From Tsukamurella sp. 1534 (GTDB lineage: Bacteria; Actinomycetota; Actinomycetes; Mycobacteriales; Mycobacteriaceae), in assembly GCF_000312385.1 (NCBI RefSeq), contig NZ_HE997627.1:253911-317910 (forward strand): 64,000 nucleotides of DNA. The letters run 5' to 3'. Shown piece after piece: positions 8,098 to 16,215 of the stretch. The translations under genes were made by a program, and so were the position numbers. The notes below the pieces were generated by a model. The model worked only from the letters and a program-made list of their open reading frames with translations. It had not been told where the DNA came from and made no database searches. Position 1 is the first letter of the stretch. Each line of letters starts with the position of its first letter.

Positions 8098-9725
8098 GCC
8101 GGCTGCTCCGATTCGGCGGCCACCTCGGCGGTCGACTTGGCCCAGCGGTAGTCCGCCTTGCCCGCCGGGGTCCGCTTCACCTGGTCCACGAAGACGACGG
8201 TGCGCGGCACCTTGTACCCGGCCAGCTCCGAGCGGGCGAAGGTCTGGATGTCCTCGACGGACGGGCGCTCGTGCCCCTCGGCCACCGCGACGACGGCGGC
8301 CACGCGCTGGCCGTACCGGGCGTCGGGCACGGGGACGACGAGCGCGTCGGCGATCGCCGGGTGGCCGTGCAGGGTGGCCTCGACCTCCTCGGCGTACACC
8401 TTTTCGCCGCCGCTGTTGATGCACTGGCTGCCGCGGCCGAGGAACACGATGCCGCCGTCCTCCGCGGGGTAGCCCATGTCCCCGAGGACCGAGATGCGGC
8501 GGCCGTCGGCGAGCGTCGGGAAGGTGCGCGCGGACTTCTCGGGGTCGTTGTAGTAGCCGAGCGGCACGTTGCCGACGCGGGCGATGTACCCCACCTCGCC
8601 GGGCGTGGTGATCTGCTGGAAGGTCTCGTCGACCACCATCATCTTGTCCGTGGGCGGCGCGTGCAGGTTCCCGTCGTCGTCGAGCTGCATGACGCCGTCG
8701 TTGCCGGATTCGGAGGCGCCGAAGTTGTCCCGGAGGATGAGCTCGGGCTTGATCGCGGCCATCCTGTCGCGCACATGCTTGGACCAGATGGCGCCGCCGG
8801 AGGTGATCGAGAACAGCGACGAGAAGTCGGCGGTGTCCTTCTGCTTCTCCATCTCCTCCACCAGCGGGATGCCCATGGCGTCGCCCACGATGAGGATGGT
8901 CTGCGTCTGGTCGCGCGCGATGTTCCGCACGATCTGCCCGGCGTTGAAGTCGCGTTCGAGGATGATCCGGGAGCCGAGGACGAAGAACGTGAACAGCGAG
9001 TACGACGCGGCGCCGTGCATGAGCGGCGCGGCGATGAGGAACGCCAGTGACGGGAACGATTTCGCGCCCTCCCCCACCTCGTCGAGGTTCTGCCGCGGCT
9101 CGCCGCCGTACGGGACGCCGGCGGAGAGCGGCTTGCGGAAGAAGTCGTCGTGCTGCCACACGACGCCCTTGGGGTACCCGGTGGTGCCGCCGGTGTAGAT
9201 GATGTAGTGCTCCTCGCCGGTGCGCGGCTCGAAATCGCGCGCGGTGGAGTTCTTCTCGGCCTCGGAGAACGGGACGAGCTCGACCCCGGGGGCCGCGGCG
9301 ACGGCGTCGGCGAGTTCGGGCTCGGTCTCGCCGACCACGAACACGACCTTGAGGTCCGGGAGCGCACCGACGAGGCCCGCGAGCGTGCGCTGGTGCTCGG
9401 CCATCTCGACGACGATGCCCTTGGAGTCCGAGTTGGTGAAGATGTACTCGAGCTCGGGGCCGGTGTAGCGGTAGTTCACGTTGACCGGGACCGCGCGCAC
9501 CTTGATCAGGCCCACGAGGGACTGGACGTGCTCCACGCTGTTCTTGAGGAACAGCGCGACGTGGTCGAACGCCCCGATGCCGTGCGCGGCGAACAGGTGC
9601 GCCACCTGATTCGCCTGCTCGTCCATCTCCGCGTAGCTGGTCTGCGCGCCCTCATAGCTCAGGACGATTCGCTCGGGAACCGCGTCGACGACCGCCTCGA
9701 AGATGTCGGCGAGGTTGAACTTCAT
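8094..9725 (-). CDS. Long-chain / steroid-side-chain type acyl-CoA synthetase (FadD family)
   Basis: This 543-residue ANL-superfamily enzyme adenylates a carboxylate and transfers it to CoA. The P-loop-like motif is YIIYTGGTTGYPKGVVW. The A5 motif is LRDNFGASESGNDG. A7/A8 read GDMGYPAEDGGIVFLGRGSQCINSGGEKVYAEEVE (shown as GDMGYPAEDGGI and INSGGEKVYAEEVE). The catalytic Lys is in the C-terminal RTPAGKADYRWAK. The N-terminal layout (NLADIFEAVVDAVPERIVL, VNVNYRY) resembles FadD19/FadD17-type synthetases. Two KstR-type palindromes lie in its promoter, supporting a role in sterol or branched-acyl activation. The gene is transcribed alone, toward the ASCH gene. Confidence 0.9.
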   Translation of the reverse strand: MKFNLADIFEAVVDAVPERIVLSYEGAQTSYAEMDEQANQVAHLFAAHGIGAFDHVALFLKNSVEHVQSLVGLIKVRAVPVNVNYRYTGPELEYIFTNSDSKGIVVEMAEHQRTLAGLVGALPDLKVVFVVGETEPELADAVAAAPGVELVPFSEAEKNSTARDFEPRTGEEHYIIYTGGTTGYPKGVVWQHDDFFRKPLSAGVPYGGEPRQNLDEVGEGAKSFPSLAFLIAAPLMHGAASYSLFTFFVLGSRIILERDFNAGQIVRNIARDQTQTILIVGDAMGIPLVEEMEKQKDTADFSSLFSITSGGAIWSKHVRDRMAAIKPELILRDNFGASESGNDGVMQLDDDGNLHAPPTDKMMVVDETFQQITTPGEVGYIARVGNVPLGYYNDPEKSARTFPTLADGRRISVLGDMGYPAEDGGIVFLGRGSQCINSGGEKVYAEEVEATLHGHPAIADALVVPVPDARYGQRVAAVVAVAEGHERPSVEDIQTFARSELAGYKVPRTVVFVDQVKRTPAGKADYRWAKSTAEVAAESEQPA

Positions 9726-9765
9726 GCGCTCTCCTGTTCCTGACCTGCGAACCCATCCGGATAAG

Positions 9766-9795
9766 CAGAACCTGTTCTAGTTGTAACAGGTTCTA
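9766..9795. promoter_or_regulatory. Two KstR-type operators upstream of fadD
   Basis: The KstR consensus TnnAACnnGTTnnA is met exactly by 9782-9795 (TGTAACAGGTTCTA) and with one change by 9766-9779 (CAGAACCTGTTCTA). The two also form a 10-bp inverted repeat: AGAACCTGTT at 9767-9776 and AACAGGTTCT at 9785-9794. They lie 41-70 bases before the fadD start. The pattern fits repression by a KstR or related TetR protein in the absence of sterol-CoA type ligands. The regulator is not in this window. Confidence 0.72.
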
Positions 9796-9843
9796 CCTCA
9801 CTCCGGGGCGAATTGGCGCAGAAGTCCGGGCCGGTGCGTCGCG

Positions 9844-11031
9844 TCAGCTCAGGCAGGAGGGACCACCGACGCCCTCGGCGAGCGCGCCGAGCACGGCGTG
9901 CGCGGCCGCGATCCGCGCCGCATTGGGCACGTTGCGGTTCATCATCACGACTACACCACGTCCCTCGCCGGGAAGGGCGAGAACGTAGGCACCGAAGCCG
10001 CCCGTCGAGCCCGTCTTGTCGAGCACGCACGTCGCCCGACGATCCGCCGGGGCCGTCGCGTGCGGCGCGCTCGCGACGTCGGGGGCGTTCCCCGCCTGCA
10101 GCGCCTGCAGCGTCGTGGGCGCCGGGAAGGCCTCCCATCCGAGCGCCTGGCCGACGGGGCCGATCGAGTACCGCACGGCCGCCGACGCGCGGACCGCCCG
10201 GGCGATCGCACCGTCGCCGGGCCGGACGACTGCGGCGAGGAAGTCGGTCATGTCGGCCGCCGTCGACTTCAGCCCGTACGCCTCGGCATCGAGCGGCCCG
10301 GGCGCGACCCTCGCCCGCGTGGAGGTGGCCGTGCGGCCCCACGCGTAGCGCGCCTCGTCCGCGGCGGGAATCCGCACGTGAGTGTCGTCCAGCCCCAGCG
10401 GATCGAGAACCTCTCGCCCGACGGCCGTCGCGAAGTCCGTGCCGTAGGACGTGGCCGCCGCACGACCGAGCAGCCCGATGCTCGGATTCGAGTACAGGCG
10501 GCTCGTTCCGGGAGCTGTGACCGGCTGCCAGCCCGTGAAGTACTCGCGCATCGACTCGTCGTCCGTCACGCCGGAAGGGAACTGGAGCGGCAACCCGCCA
10601 CCGGCGTAGGTACCGAGCTGGCCCAGCGTCGCGGCGTCGACGGCGCTGCCCCGCAACCAGGGCAGGTACCGGCCCGGCCTCTCCTCCAGGGACAGCCGGC
10701 CGCCCACGACCGCCGACTCGGCGAGGATCGCGGTGAACAGCTTGCTGACCGAGCCGATCTCGAACAGGGTGTCGGGCCGCACCGGGCGCGGATCGTCCGC
10801 TCCCATCCGTCCGTACGCGAAGACCCTGGTGCGCGGACCGTCGACCACCCCGACGGCGACCCCCGGCACGTCGTGCGCGGTGCGCAGTTCCTCAGCCACC
10901 CGGCCCACCGCCTCGCCGACCGAGTCCCGCTCCTCCGGCACGGGTTCCGGCGACGAGGGGGTGCAGGCGGCCAGGGCGAGGGTCAGCACGAGCGCCCCTA
11001 CGACGCCTCGCAGGTGGGTGAATGATCGCAT
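9844..11031 (-). CDS. Class C (AmpC-like) serine beta-lactamase lipoprotein
   Basis: This 395-residue secreted hydrolase has a lipoprotein signal peptide, with LALAAC placing the lipidated Cys at residue 23. All three active-site motifs are present: SVSK (Ser94-x-x-Lys97), YSN (Tyr180-Ser-Asn182) and KTG (from Lys339). TYAGGGLPLQFP, WQPVTAPGTSRLYSN and KTGSTGGFGAYV match the AmpC pattern (GGLPLQ, WQP..PGT.RLY.N, TGGFG.YV) more closely than generic family S12 esterases or DD-peptidases. Size also fits AmpC. It likely hydrolyses cephalosporins at the cell surface. No AmpR-type regulator lies beside it. ATG 11031 is preferred over an upstream in-frame start because it begins the signal peptide. 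Confidence 0.85.
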   Translation of the reverse strand: MRSFTHLRGVVGALVLTLALAACTPSSPEPVPEERDSVGEAVGRVAEELRTAHDVPGVAVGVVDGPRTRVFAYGRMGADDPRPVRPDTLFEIGSVSKLFTAILAESAVVGGRLSLEERPGRYLPWLRGSAVDAATLGQLGTYAGGGLPLQFPSGVTDDESMREYFTGWQPVTAPGTSRLYSNPSIGLLGRAAATSYGTDFATAVGREVLDPLGLDDTHVRIPAADEARYAWGRTATSTRARVAPGPLDAEAYGLKSTAADMTDFLAAVVRPGDGAIARAVRASAAVRYSIGPVGQALGWEAFPAPTTLQALQAGNAPDVASAPHATAPADRRATCVLDKTGSTGGFGAYVLALPGEGRGVVVMMNRNVPNAARIAAAHAVLGALAEGVGGPSCLS

Positions 11032-11142
11032 GCCGCCACGACACCACGGCGCGCCGTCCACGGCATCGCGACGATGGGCGCGGCCGTCATCGCGAACGGC
11101 TATCACCCGAGGTGGGAGGGCGCGCTCGCGGCGGGATTCCGG

Positions 11143-11874
11143 TCAGCCGAGGAGCGCGGCGCGGTCGGAGTGGAAGAACGTGACGAGCGTCGTGATCCCG
11201 CAGAGGATCCCGGTCGCCAGGATCACCTGCGGCCCGGTGAAGACCGACGCGACGACGCCGCCGACAGCGGCGCCGCCGAGGAAGCCCGCGTAGAGGAGCG
11301 CGTAGCCGAGCCAGTCGTACACCGTGCCGCCGCCCGTCGCGTGCCGCTCGATCCCCTGCCCCAGTTTCACGAGCGTCCCGGTCACATAGGACAGCGGCAC
11401 CGAGACCTCGCCATTCTTGATGAACGACGTGTTCAGCGCGCCGATCGAGAACGTGATGATGACGATCGGCACGAATCGCACCTCGGAGTAGGCGAATCCG
11501 TCGTAGAGGAAGTCGATCGCCGCCGCGAGCAGCAGGCCGGCAGTCGTGAGCACAGTGGGCCCGTGCGGGTGGTTGCGCCAGAATCGGCGGCGGCAGAACG
11601 ACGCGGCGGTCACGCCGGCGATGAACGCGATCAGCAGGGTGATCGCCGCGACCGCGCCGGCGCCGGCGATCTTCTGCTCCGAGGAGACCGTGAACCATTC
11701 CAGCACTGCGCGTTCCGTGTTGCCCGTCATGAACGTGACGAAGTAGCCGGCGCTGTGCAGGAACGCGACGGCGCCGACCATGCCCGCGACGCCCGCCAGG
11801 AGCCAGGACAGTCGCGCCTCGCTTCCGACGGCGGTCTCACGGCTGACGACGGGGCCTCGGGTGTCGGGACTCAT
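11143..11874 (-). CDS. DUF1275 (YoaK-type) membrane protein
   Basis: This 243-residue protein has about six hydrophobic segments. FMTGNTERAV near the N-terminus and YVTGTLVKLGQG in the second half are the duplicated TGN/TGT loops that define DUF1275. ALNTSFIKNGE between them is also conserved. The function of the family is unknown; members have been suggested to be transporters. The gene is divergent from the HNH gene. The 111 bases between it and the beta-lactamase start hold nothing I can identify. Confidence 0.85.
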   Translation of the reverse strand: MSPDTRGPVVSRETAVGSEARLSWLLAGVAGMVGAVAFLHSAGYFVTFMTGNTERAVLEWFTVSSEQKIAGAGAVAAITLLIAFIAGVTAASFCRRRFWRNHPHGPTVLTTAGLLLAAAIDFLYDGFAYSEVRFVPIVIITFSIGALNTSFIKNGEVSVPLSYVTGTLVKLGQGIERHATGGGTVYDWLGYALLYAGFLGGAAVGGVVASVFTGPQVILATGILCGITTLVTFFHSDRAALLG

Positions 11875-11993
11875 GTCCCATGCGTACCGATTCGTCCGAC
11901 GGTCCGCTGTTCGACGGGGACAACGTCACTACGGCACCTCAGAGCGACTCCCGTCACACCAGATCGAATTCTTCTGCGCGCGAGGAGAACTCC

Positions 11994-12022
11994 TCGACAT
12001 CCTCGGACGCCTGGCGTACACT
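11994..12022 (+). promoter_or_regulatory. Sigma-A type promoter of the DUF222/HNH gene
   Basis: A -35 hexamer TCGACA (11994-11999) and a -10 hexamer TACACT (12017-12022) are separated by 17 bases, an optimal spacing. They lie 33 bases before the start at 12055. A GGGGGA ribosome-binding site at 12042-12047 follows. Confidence 0.55.
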
Positions 12023-12054
12023 CGAACATATGAGCTAGATCGGGGGATCTGGAA

Positions 12055-13584
12055 ATGACGGCAATAATCGAGGACGCCTTCGAACCGTTCTGGGGATCGT
12101 TCTCCTGCTTCGACCGCACCTCGGTGGTGGACCTCATCGACGAGTGCAGCCGTGCCATCAACCGCGCCGAGACTCGCCGGCTCGCCTGGATCGCCACCCG
12201 GCACGACCAGGTGTACGACGAATGGGCCGCCACTGCACACGAATCGACAGCGTCGATGCGGCGATTCACCGATGAACTCGACCAGGTGGTAGCCGAAGTC
12301 GGAGCGGTGATCGGCCGCGGCCCCACCGCCGCACGCAACGCGATCGAACTGGCGCTCACTCTCCGCGACCGCACCCCCGCCGTGTTCGAGCTGCTGTACG
12401 AAGGACTCGTCAGCAAGACCGTCGCTCGCACGATCGCGCGCCGGGCCGAGGCGGTCACCGACCCGGCCCTCCTGCACCGGTACGACGCGGCGGTCTCCGA
12501 ACAGCTGGCGCGCAAGCTCGCCCGCGGCCGCGCCGTGGTCACCGAGAACGACGCGAAACGCCTGGCCGACGGCGTGCTCGCGAAGCTCGACCCGGCCGCG
12601 ATCCCGCCCGCCCGCACGGCACAGCGCCGCGGAGTCTGGTTCGACAAACGCCGCGACGGCCTCACCGAGTTCGCCGGGGTGACGTTCTGCGAGGATGCCG
12701 CTGACGTCGAGCGCCAGATCGAGCGGGTCGCGAACACCGTGTGCCGCAAGGATCCCCGCACCATGGGCGAGCGCCGCGCAGACGCCCACTCCGCGCTCAT
12801 CCAGGGCTACGACAGCCTCGGGTGCCGCTGCGAGACCCCCGGCTGCGATCACGCCGAGCGAATTCCCCGGCACGCCACTGTGGAAGCCAAGACCATCGCC
12901 GACGTCACCATGGTGATGAACGAATCCACTCTCGCCGGCATCGACGACGAGCCGGTCCTCATCGACGGCAACCCCACCGCCGCCGGCGTCGGCCGCGACC
13001 TCCTCGCTCGCGTCGGCACGGCCTGGTTCCGTCCGCTCGGCAAGCCCGTCGACGGTGAACGCCGCGTGATCGCCCACGACGTCGCCGGTTACCGGCCCTC
13101 CGACCAGCAGGCCCGCTTCCTCAGGGTCAGGTACCCCACGTGCGTCTTTCCCGGCTGCCAAACCCCGTTCTCCCGCTGTCAGATCGACCACGTCGCGGAA
13201 CGGAACCATCGCGACCCCGGCCTCGGCGGCGCCACCGCCATCGGCAACCTGGTGCCGCTCTGCGGCAGGCACCACCGCATCAAGACCGAACAGGACTGGC
13301 TCTCGGACGTCCTCCCCGACGGCACCGTCGAATGGCACGCGCCCACCGGCCACAGCTACCGCACCGCACAGGTTCAGGGCGACGACTGGTTCCCCGACCT
13401 CGAACGCATCCGATGGCTCCCACCCACTCGCCCCCTCCCCACGCCGGCGGACACCGCTCCCGGCCGCGCCGAGGTCCGCAACGCCGCCCGGGAGGCCAGG
13501 CGTCGCGAGTACCGGCGCGAGCGAGAGCAACAACACCGCGAGCACCCGAACACACCCGCCCCGGACGACCCACCGCCCTTCTGA
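12055..13584 (+). CDS. DUF222 + HNH endonuclease protein (13E12-repeat family)
   Basis: This 509-residue protein has a helical DUF222 domain (about residues 20-330) rich in RAE/RAIARR heptads and a C-terminal HNH nuclease. The HNH block has CVFPGCQTPFSRCQIDHV, then the Asn in GNLVPLC, then GRHHRIK. The paired Cys residues (CVFPGC and LC) can hold structural zinc. The last 60 residues are Arg-rich with repeated RRREYRRER. This family is multicopy in mycolate actinobacteria and was first known as the 13E12 repeat of M. tuberculosis. Its cellular role is not settled. ATG 12055 has a good GGGGGA site. The surrounding genes give no clue. Confidence 0.92.
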   Translation: MTAIIEDAFEPFWGSFSCFDRTSVVDLIDECSRAINRAETRRLAWIATRHDQVYDEWAATAHESTASMRRFTDELDQVVAEVGAVIGRGPTAARNAIELALTLRDRTPAVFELLYEGLVSKTVARTIARRAEAVTDPALLHRYDAAVSEQLARKLARGRAVVTENDAKRLADGVLAKLDPAAIPPARTAQRRGVWFDKRRDGLTEFAGVTFCEDAADVERQIERVANTVCRKDPRTMGERRADAHSALIQGYDSLGCRCETPGCDHAERIPRHATVEAKTIADVTMVMNESTLAGIDDEPVLIDGNPTAAGVGRDLLARVGTAWFRPLGKPVDGERRVIAHDVAGYRPSDQQARFLRVRYPTCVFPGCQTPFSRCQIDHVAERNHRDPGLGGATAIGNLVPLCGRHHRIKTEQDWLSDVLPDGTVEWHAPTGHSYRTAQVQGDDWFPDLERIRWLPPTRPLPTPADTAPGRAEVRNAAREARRREYRREREQQHREHPNTPAPDDPPPF

Positions 13585-13663
13585 TCGCCGGTCCGCAGCG
13601 GAATACGTTCACGGCGCGGCGAACTCTCGTCAAACCCGCCGGGCGCGAGGACAGTTCCGTGGC

Positions 13664-14875
13664 ATGACGACCTCGCTGACCCGCTCCCCGTCCGATGCCG
13701 AACTCGATGCGACGTTCGGCCCCGTCTACGCCCGCATCGCCGAGGGCGCCGTCCACCGCGAACGCGACCGAATCCTGGCGCACGACGCGGTCACGGCGCT
13801 CAAGGCCGCGGGATTCACGGCGCTGCGCGTCCCCGAGGAGTTCGGTGGCGCGGGAGTCACACTGCGACAGTTCTTCCGGCAGTTGATCAACCTGGCGGCG
13901 GCCGATTCCAACATTCCGCAAGCCCTGCGCGTGCACCTGCTGTTCGTCGAGGACCAGCGCGTGGCCCACACGCCCGAGGGTGACGCGCGGCTGCGTGCGG
14001 TGACGGACGGACTGATCGTGGGCAACGCCATCACCGAGCCGGGCACCGGGTCCGTGGGTGGCTACAACACCACCCTCACCCGGCGCGACGACGGCGATTA
14101 CACGCTCAACGGCACCAAGTTCTACTCGACGGGCACCCTGTACGCGGACGAGATCATCGTGGCCGCCGATCTCGACGGCGAGCGCGTGGGCCTCATCGTG
14201 GACGCGAATGCCGACGGCGTGCGGAAGGTGGACGACTGGAACGGTTTCGGCCAGCGCCTCACCGCGAGCGGTACCACGGTGTTCACCGATGTCCGCATCT
14301 CCGCCGACCGCCTCCTCGGCCCCGGCTACGGCGTGCCGGGGCCCACCTACTCCACCTCCTTCCTGCAGCTCGTGCAGCTCGCCGGCCTGGCCGGCATCGC
14401 GCAGCGGGCGACGGACGACACGGTGGAGTGGGTTCGCGCCCGGACCCGCACCTTCTCGCACGCGGCGGCCGACCTGCAGCGCGACGATCCGCTGGTGCAG
14501 CAGGTGATCGGCCGGCTCTCGGCGGCCGCGTTCGCGGCGAGGCAGTCCGTGCTCGCCGTCGCCGATGTGCTGGACGAGGCCCTGGCGGACCGTCGGGTCC
14601 ACGAGGACCTCCTGCCGGAGGCGGAACTGGCGGCCGCGCACGCCCAGCTCGCCGTGATCGACGTGGTGCTCAAGGCCACGTCCGACCTGTTCGAGGTGGG
14701 CGGCGCCTCCATCGTCGACGCCGATCTCGCGCTCGATCGGCACTGGCGCAACGCCCGCACGCTCGCCGTGCACAACCCGGCCATCCAGAAGGCCCGCTCC
14801 ATCGGCGATCTCCTGCTCAACGGCGCCGAGCTCCCCTACGCGTGGAACGCCGGTTCCCGCACCGACAAGCACTGA
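13664..14875 (+). CDS. DszC/SfnB-like flavin-dependent monooxygenase (acyl-CoA dehydrogenase fold)
   Basis: This 403-residue protein has the acyl-CoA dehydrogenase fold. LRVPEEFGGAGVTLRQF, NAITEPGTGSVGGYN and LNGTKFYSTG are the flavin and substrate strands. The C-terminal NARTLAVHNPAIQKARSIGD matches the HNP..K...IGD block of DszC, SfnB and related reduced-flavin monooxygenases rather than true dehydrogenases. It would add oxygen to sulfur or nitrogen, or desulfonate, using FMNH2 from a separate reductase. It is first in a run of five co-directional genes. StyA-like monooxygenase follows after 24 bases; no flavin reductase is present in the run. The substrate is unknown. Confidence 0.8.
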   Translation: MTTSLTRSPSDAELDATFGPVYARIAEGAVHRERDRILAHDAVTALKAAGFTALRVPEEFGGAGVTLRQFFRQLINLAAADSNIPQALRVHLLFVEDQRVAHTPEGDARLRAVTDGLIVGNAITEPGTGSVGGYNTTLTRRDDGDYTLNGTKFYSTGTLYADEIIVAADLDGERVGLIVDANADGVRKVDDWNGFGQRLTASGTTVFTDVRISADRLLGPGYGVPGPTYSTSFLQLVQLAGLAGIAQRATDDTVEWVRARTRTFSHAAADLQRDDPLVQQVIGRLSAAAFAARQSVLAVADVLDEALADRRVHEDLLPEAELAAAHAQLAVIDVVLKATSDLFEVGGASIVDADLALDRHWRNARTLAVHNPAIQKARSIGDLLLNGAELPYAWNAGSRTDKH

Positions 14876-14899
14876 CCGACTGAGAGGAAGGTACGAACG

Positions 14900-16204
14900 A
14901 TGACGCAGAACCGCATCGCCGTGATCGGCGCGGGCGTGGTGGGTGCCACCGCCGCCCTCGTCCTGGCCCGCGCGGGCCACCAGGTGGACCTGTACACGGA
15001 TCGCGCGCCGCAGCAGCTCCGCGACGACGTGCCCGCCACGGGAACCGCCGTGCTGTTCGGCCACTCCCGGGACGTCGACCACACGCTGGTCGAGGAGCTC
15101 TACCCGGACGCTCCGTTGTCGACGGGCATGAACACCCGCCTGCAGACCGGCGAACCGGGCGCCCTCACCCAGGTGCTCGCGTTCGACCCCGATTTCACCT
15201 ACACCGCCGCGGGCATCGACGTGCGGCTGCGCGCCCACGACCGCATCCGGCTGTTCGAGCAGGCGGGCGGCACCGTCGTCGTCGACACGGTCACCCCGGA
15301 GAGCCTCGACACCATCGCCGGGCAGCACGACCTCACGCTGGTCTCCACCGGCAAGGGCGGGCTCTCCGGCCTGTTCCCGGTCGACGAGTCGCGCACCGTC
15401 TACCGCTCCCCGCAGCGCGAACTGCTCGCGGCCGCGTTCACCGGCCTCGGCCACGGTCCGGACGTGTTCACCGCCCGGGGGCACGGCGCCGGCGCGCACA
15501 ACGTGTTCAACCTGCACACCGACCACGGCGAGATCTGGATCGGCCCGTACTGGCACAAGGACGCGGGCGCGTCGTGGAGCGTGCTCGGGTTCGCCAAGCC
15601 CGACGGGGCGTGGGTCGAGCGCTTCAACGAGGTCACGGACGCGGAGAGCGCCTTGGAGGTCGTGGTGGGCGTCTACCGGGACTACTTCCCGGACGATCTG
15701 CCCGACATCGAGAAGCTGCGGGTGATCGATCGGGACAAGCGGTCCTGGCTGCGCGGCGCCGTGACCCCCACGGTGCGGCAGGGCGTGGGGTACACCCGGA
15801 GCGGGCATCCGGTCGCGGCGCTCGGCGACACGTCGATCGCGTTCGACCCCATCGCGGGCCAGGGGGCGCAGACGGGCCTCATCCAGGTCGCCGCACTGGT
15901 CAAGGCGGTCGAGGCGCGCGGTTCCGACTTCACCGCGGAGTGGATAGCGGACCAGTTCGACCGGCACTGGGAGGAGCGCGGGCATGCCGCCGCCGAGGTG
16001 ACGCGGCTGTTCCTCGGCGACCCGGAGTACGCGTTCGCCGCCGGACCGCTGTTCGCCGGGGCGACGGAGGACGACGCCGTCGGAGCCGCGCTCTTCGGCC
16101 TGCTCTCGGTGCCCGATCCGATCCTGGAGTTCCGCACGGAGGAGGACGTACTGCGGTTCATCGATGGGGCCAAGGAGGCTGCGGAGGCGTACGAACGGGT
16201 GTAG
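14900..16204 (+). CDS. StyA-like (styrene/indole) FAD monooxygenase
   Basis: This 434-residue protein begins with a classic FAD-binding beta-alpha-beta motif, AVIGAGVVGATAALVLARAG (GxGxxG at residues 10-15). The FAD-ribose strand GDTSIAFDPIAGQGAQTG is the group A monooxygenase DG/GD motif in the styrene monooxygenase form (DPIAGQGA). Length matches StyA (about 415). StyA enzymes are external flavoproteins that epoxidise styrene or oxidise indole using FADH2 from StyB. No StyB is adjacent, so a reductase elsewhere would be needed. A strong GAGAGGAAGG site precedes the ATG. It sits between two other genes of the same run with 24 and 11 base gaps. Confidence 0.85.
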   Translation: MTQNRIAVIGAGVVGATAALVLARAGHQVDLYTDRAPQQLRDDVPATGTAVLFGHSRDVDHTLVEELYPDAPLSTGMNTRLQTGEPGALTQVLAFDPDFTYTAAGIDVRLRAHDRIRLFEQAGGTVVVDTVTPESLDTIAGQHDLTLVSTGKGGLSGLFPVDESRTVYRSPQRELLAAAFTGLGHGPDVFTARGHGAGAHNVFNLHTDHGEIWIGPYWHKDAGASWSVLGFAKPDGAWVERFNEVTDAESALEVVVGVYRDYFPDDLPDIEKLRVIDRDKRSWLRGAVTPTVRQGVGYTRSGHPVAALGDTSIAFDPIAGQGAQTGLIQVAALVKAVEARGSDFTAEWIADQFDRHWEERGHAAAEVTRLFLGDPEYAFAAGPLFAGATEDDAVGAALFGLLSVPDPILEFRTEEDVLRFIDGAKEAAEAYERV

Positions 16205-16215
16205 CGTCCCGCGGA

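Noticed and set aside
12021-12036. SOS-box-like CTCGAACATATGAGC at the HNH promoter.
   Set aside because: Only the left half TCGAAC fits the LexA consensus; the right half does not match GTTCGA.
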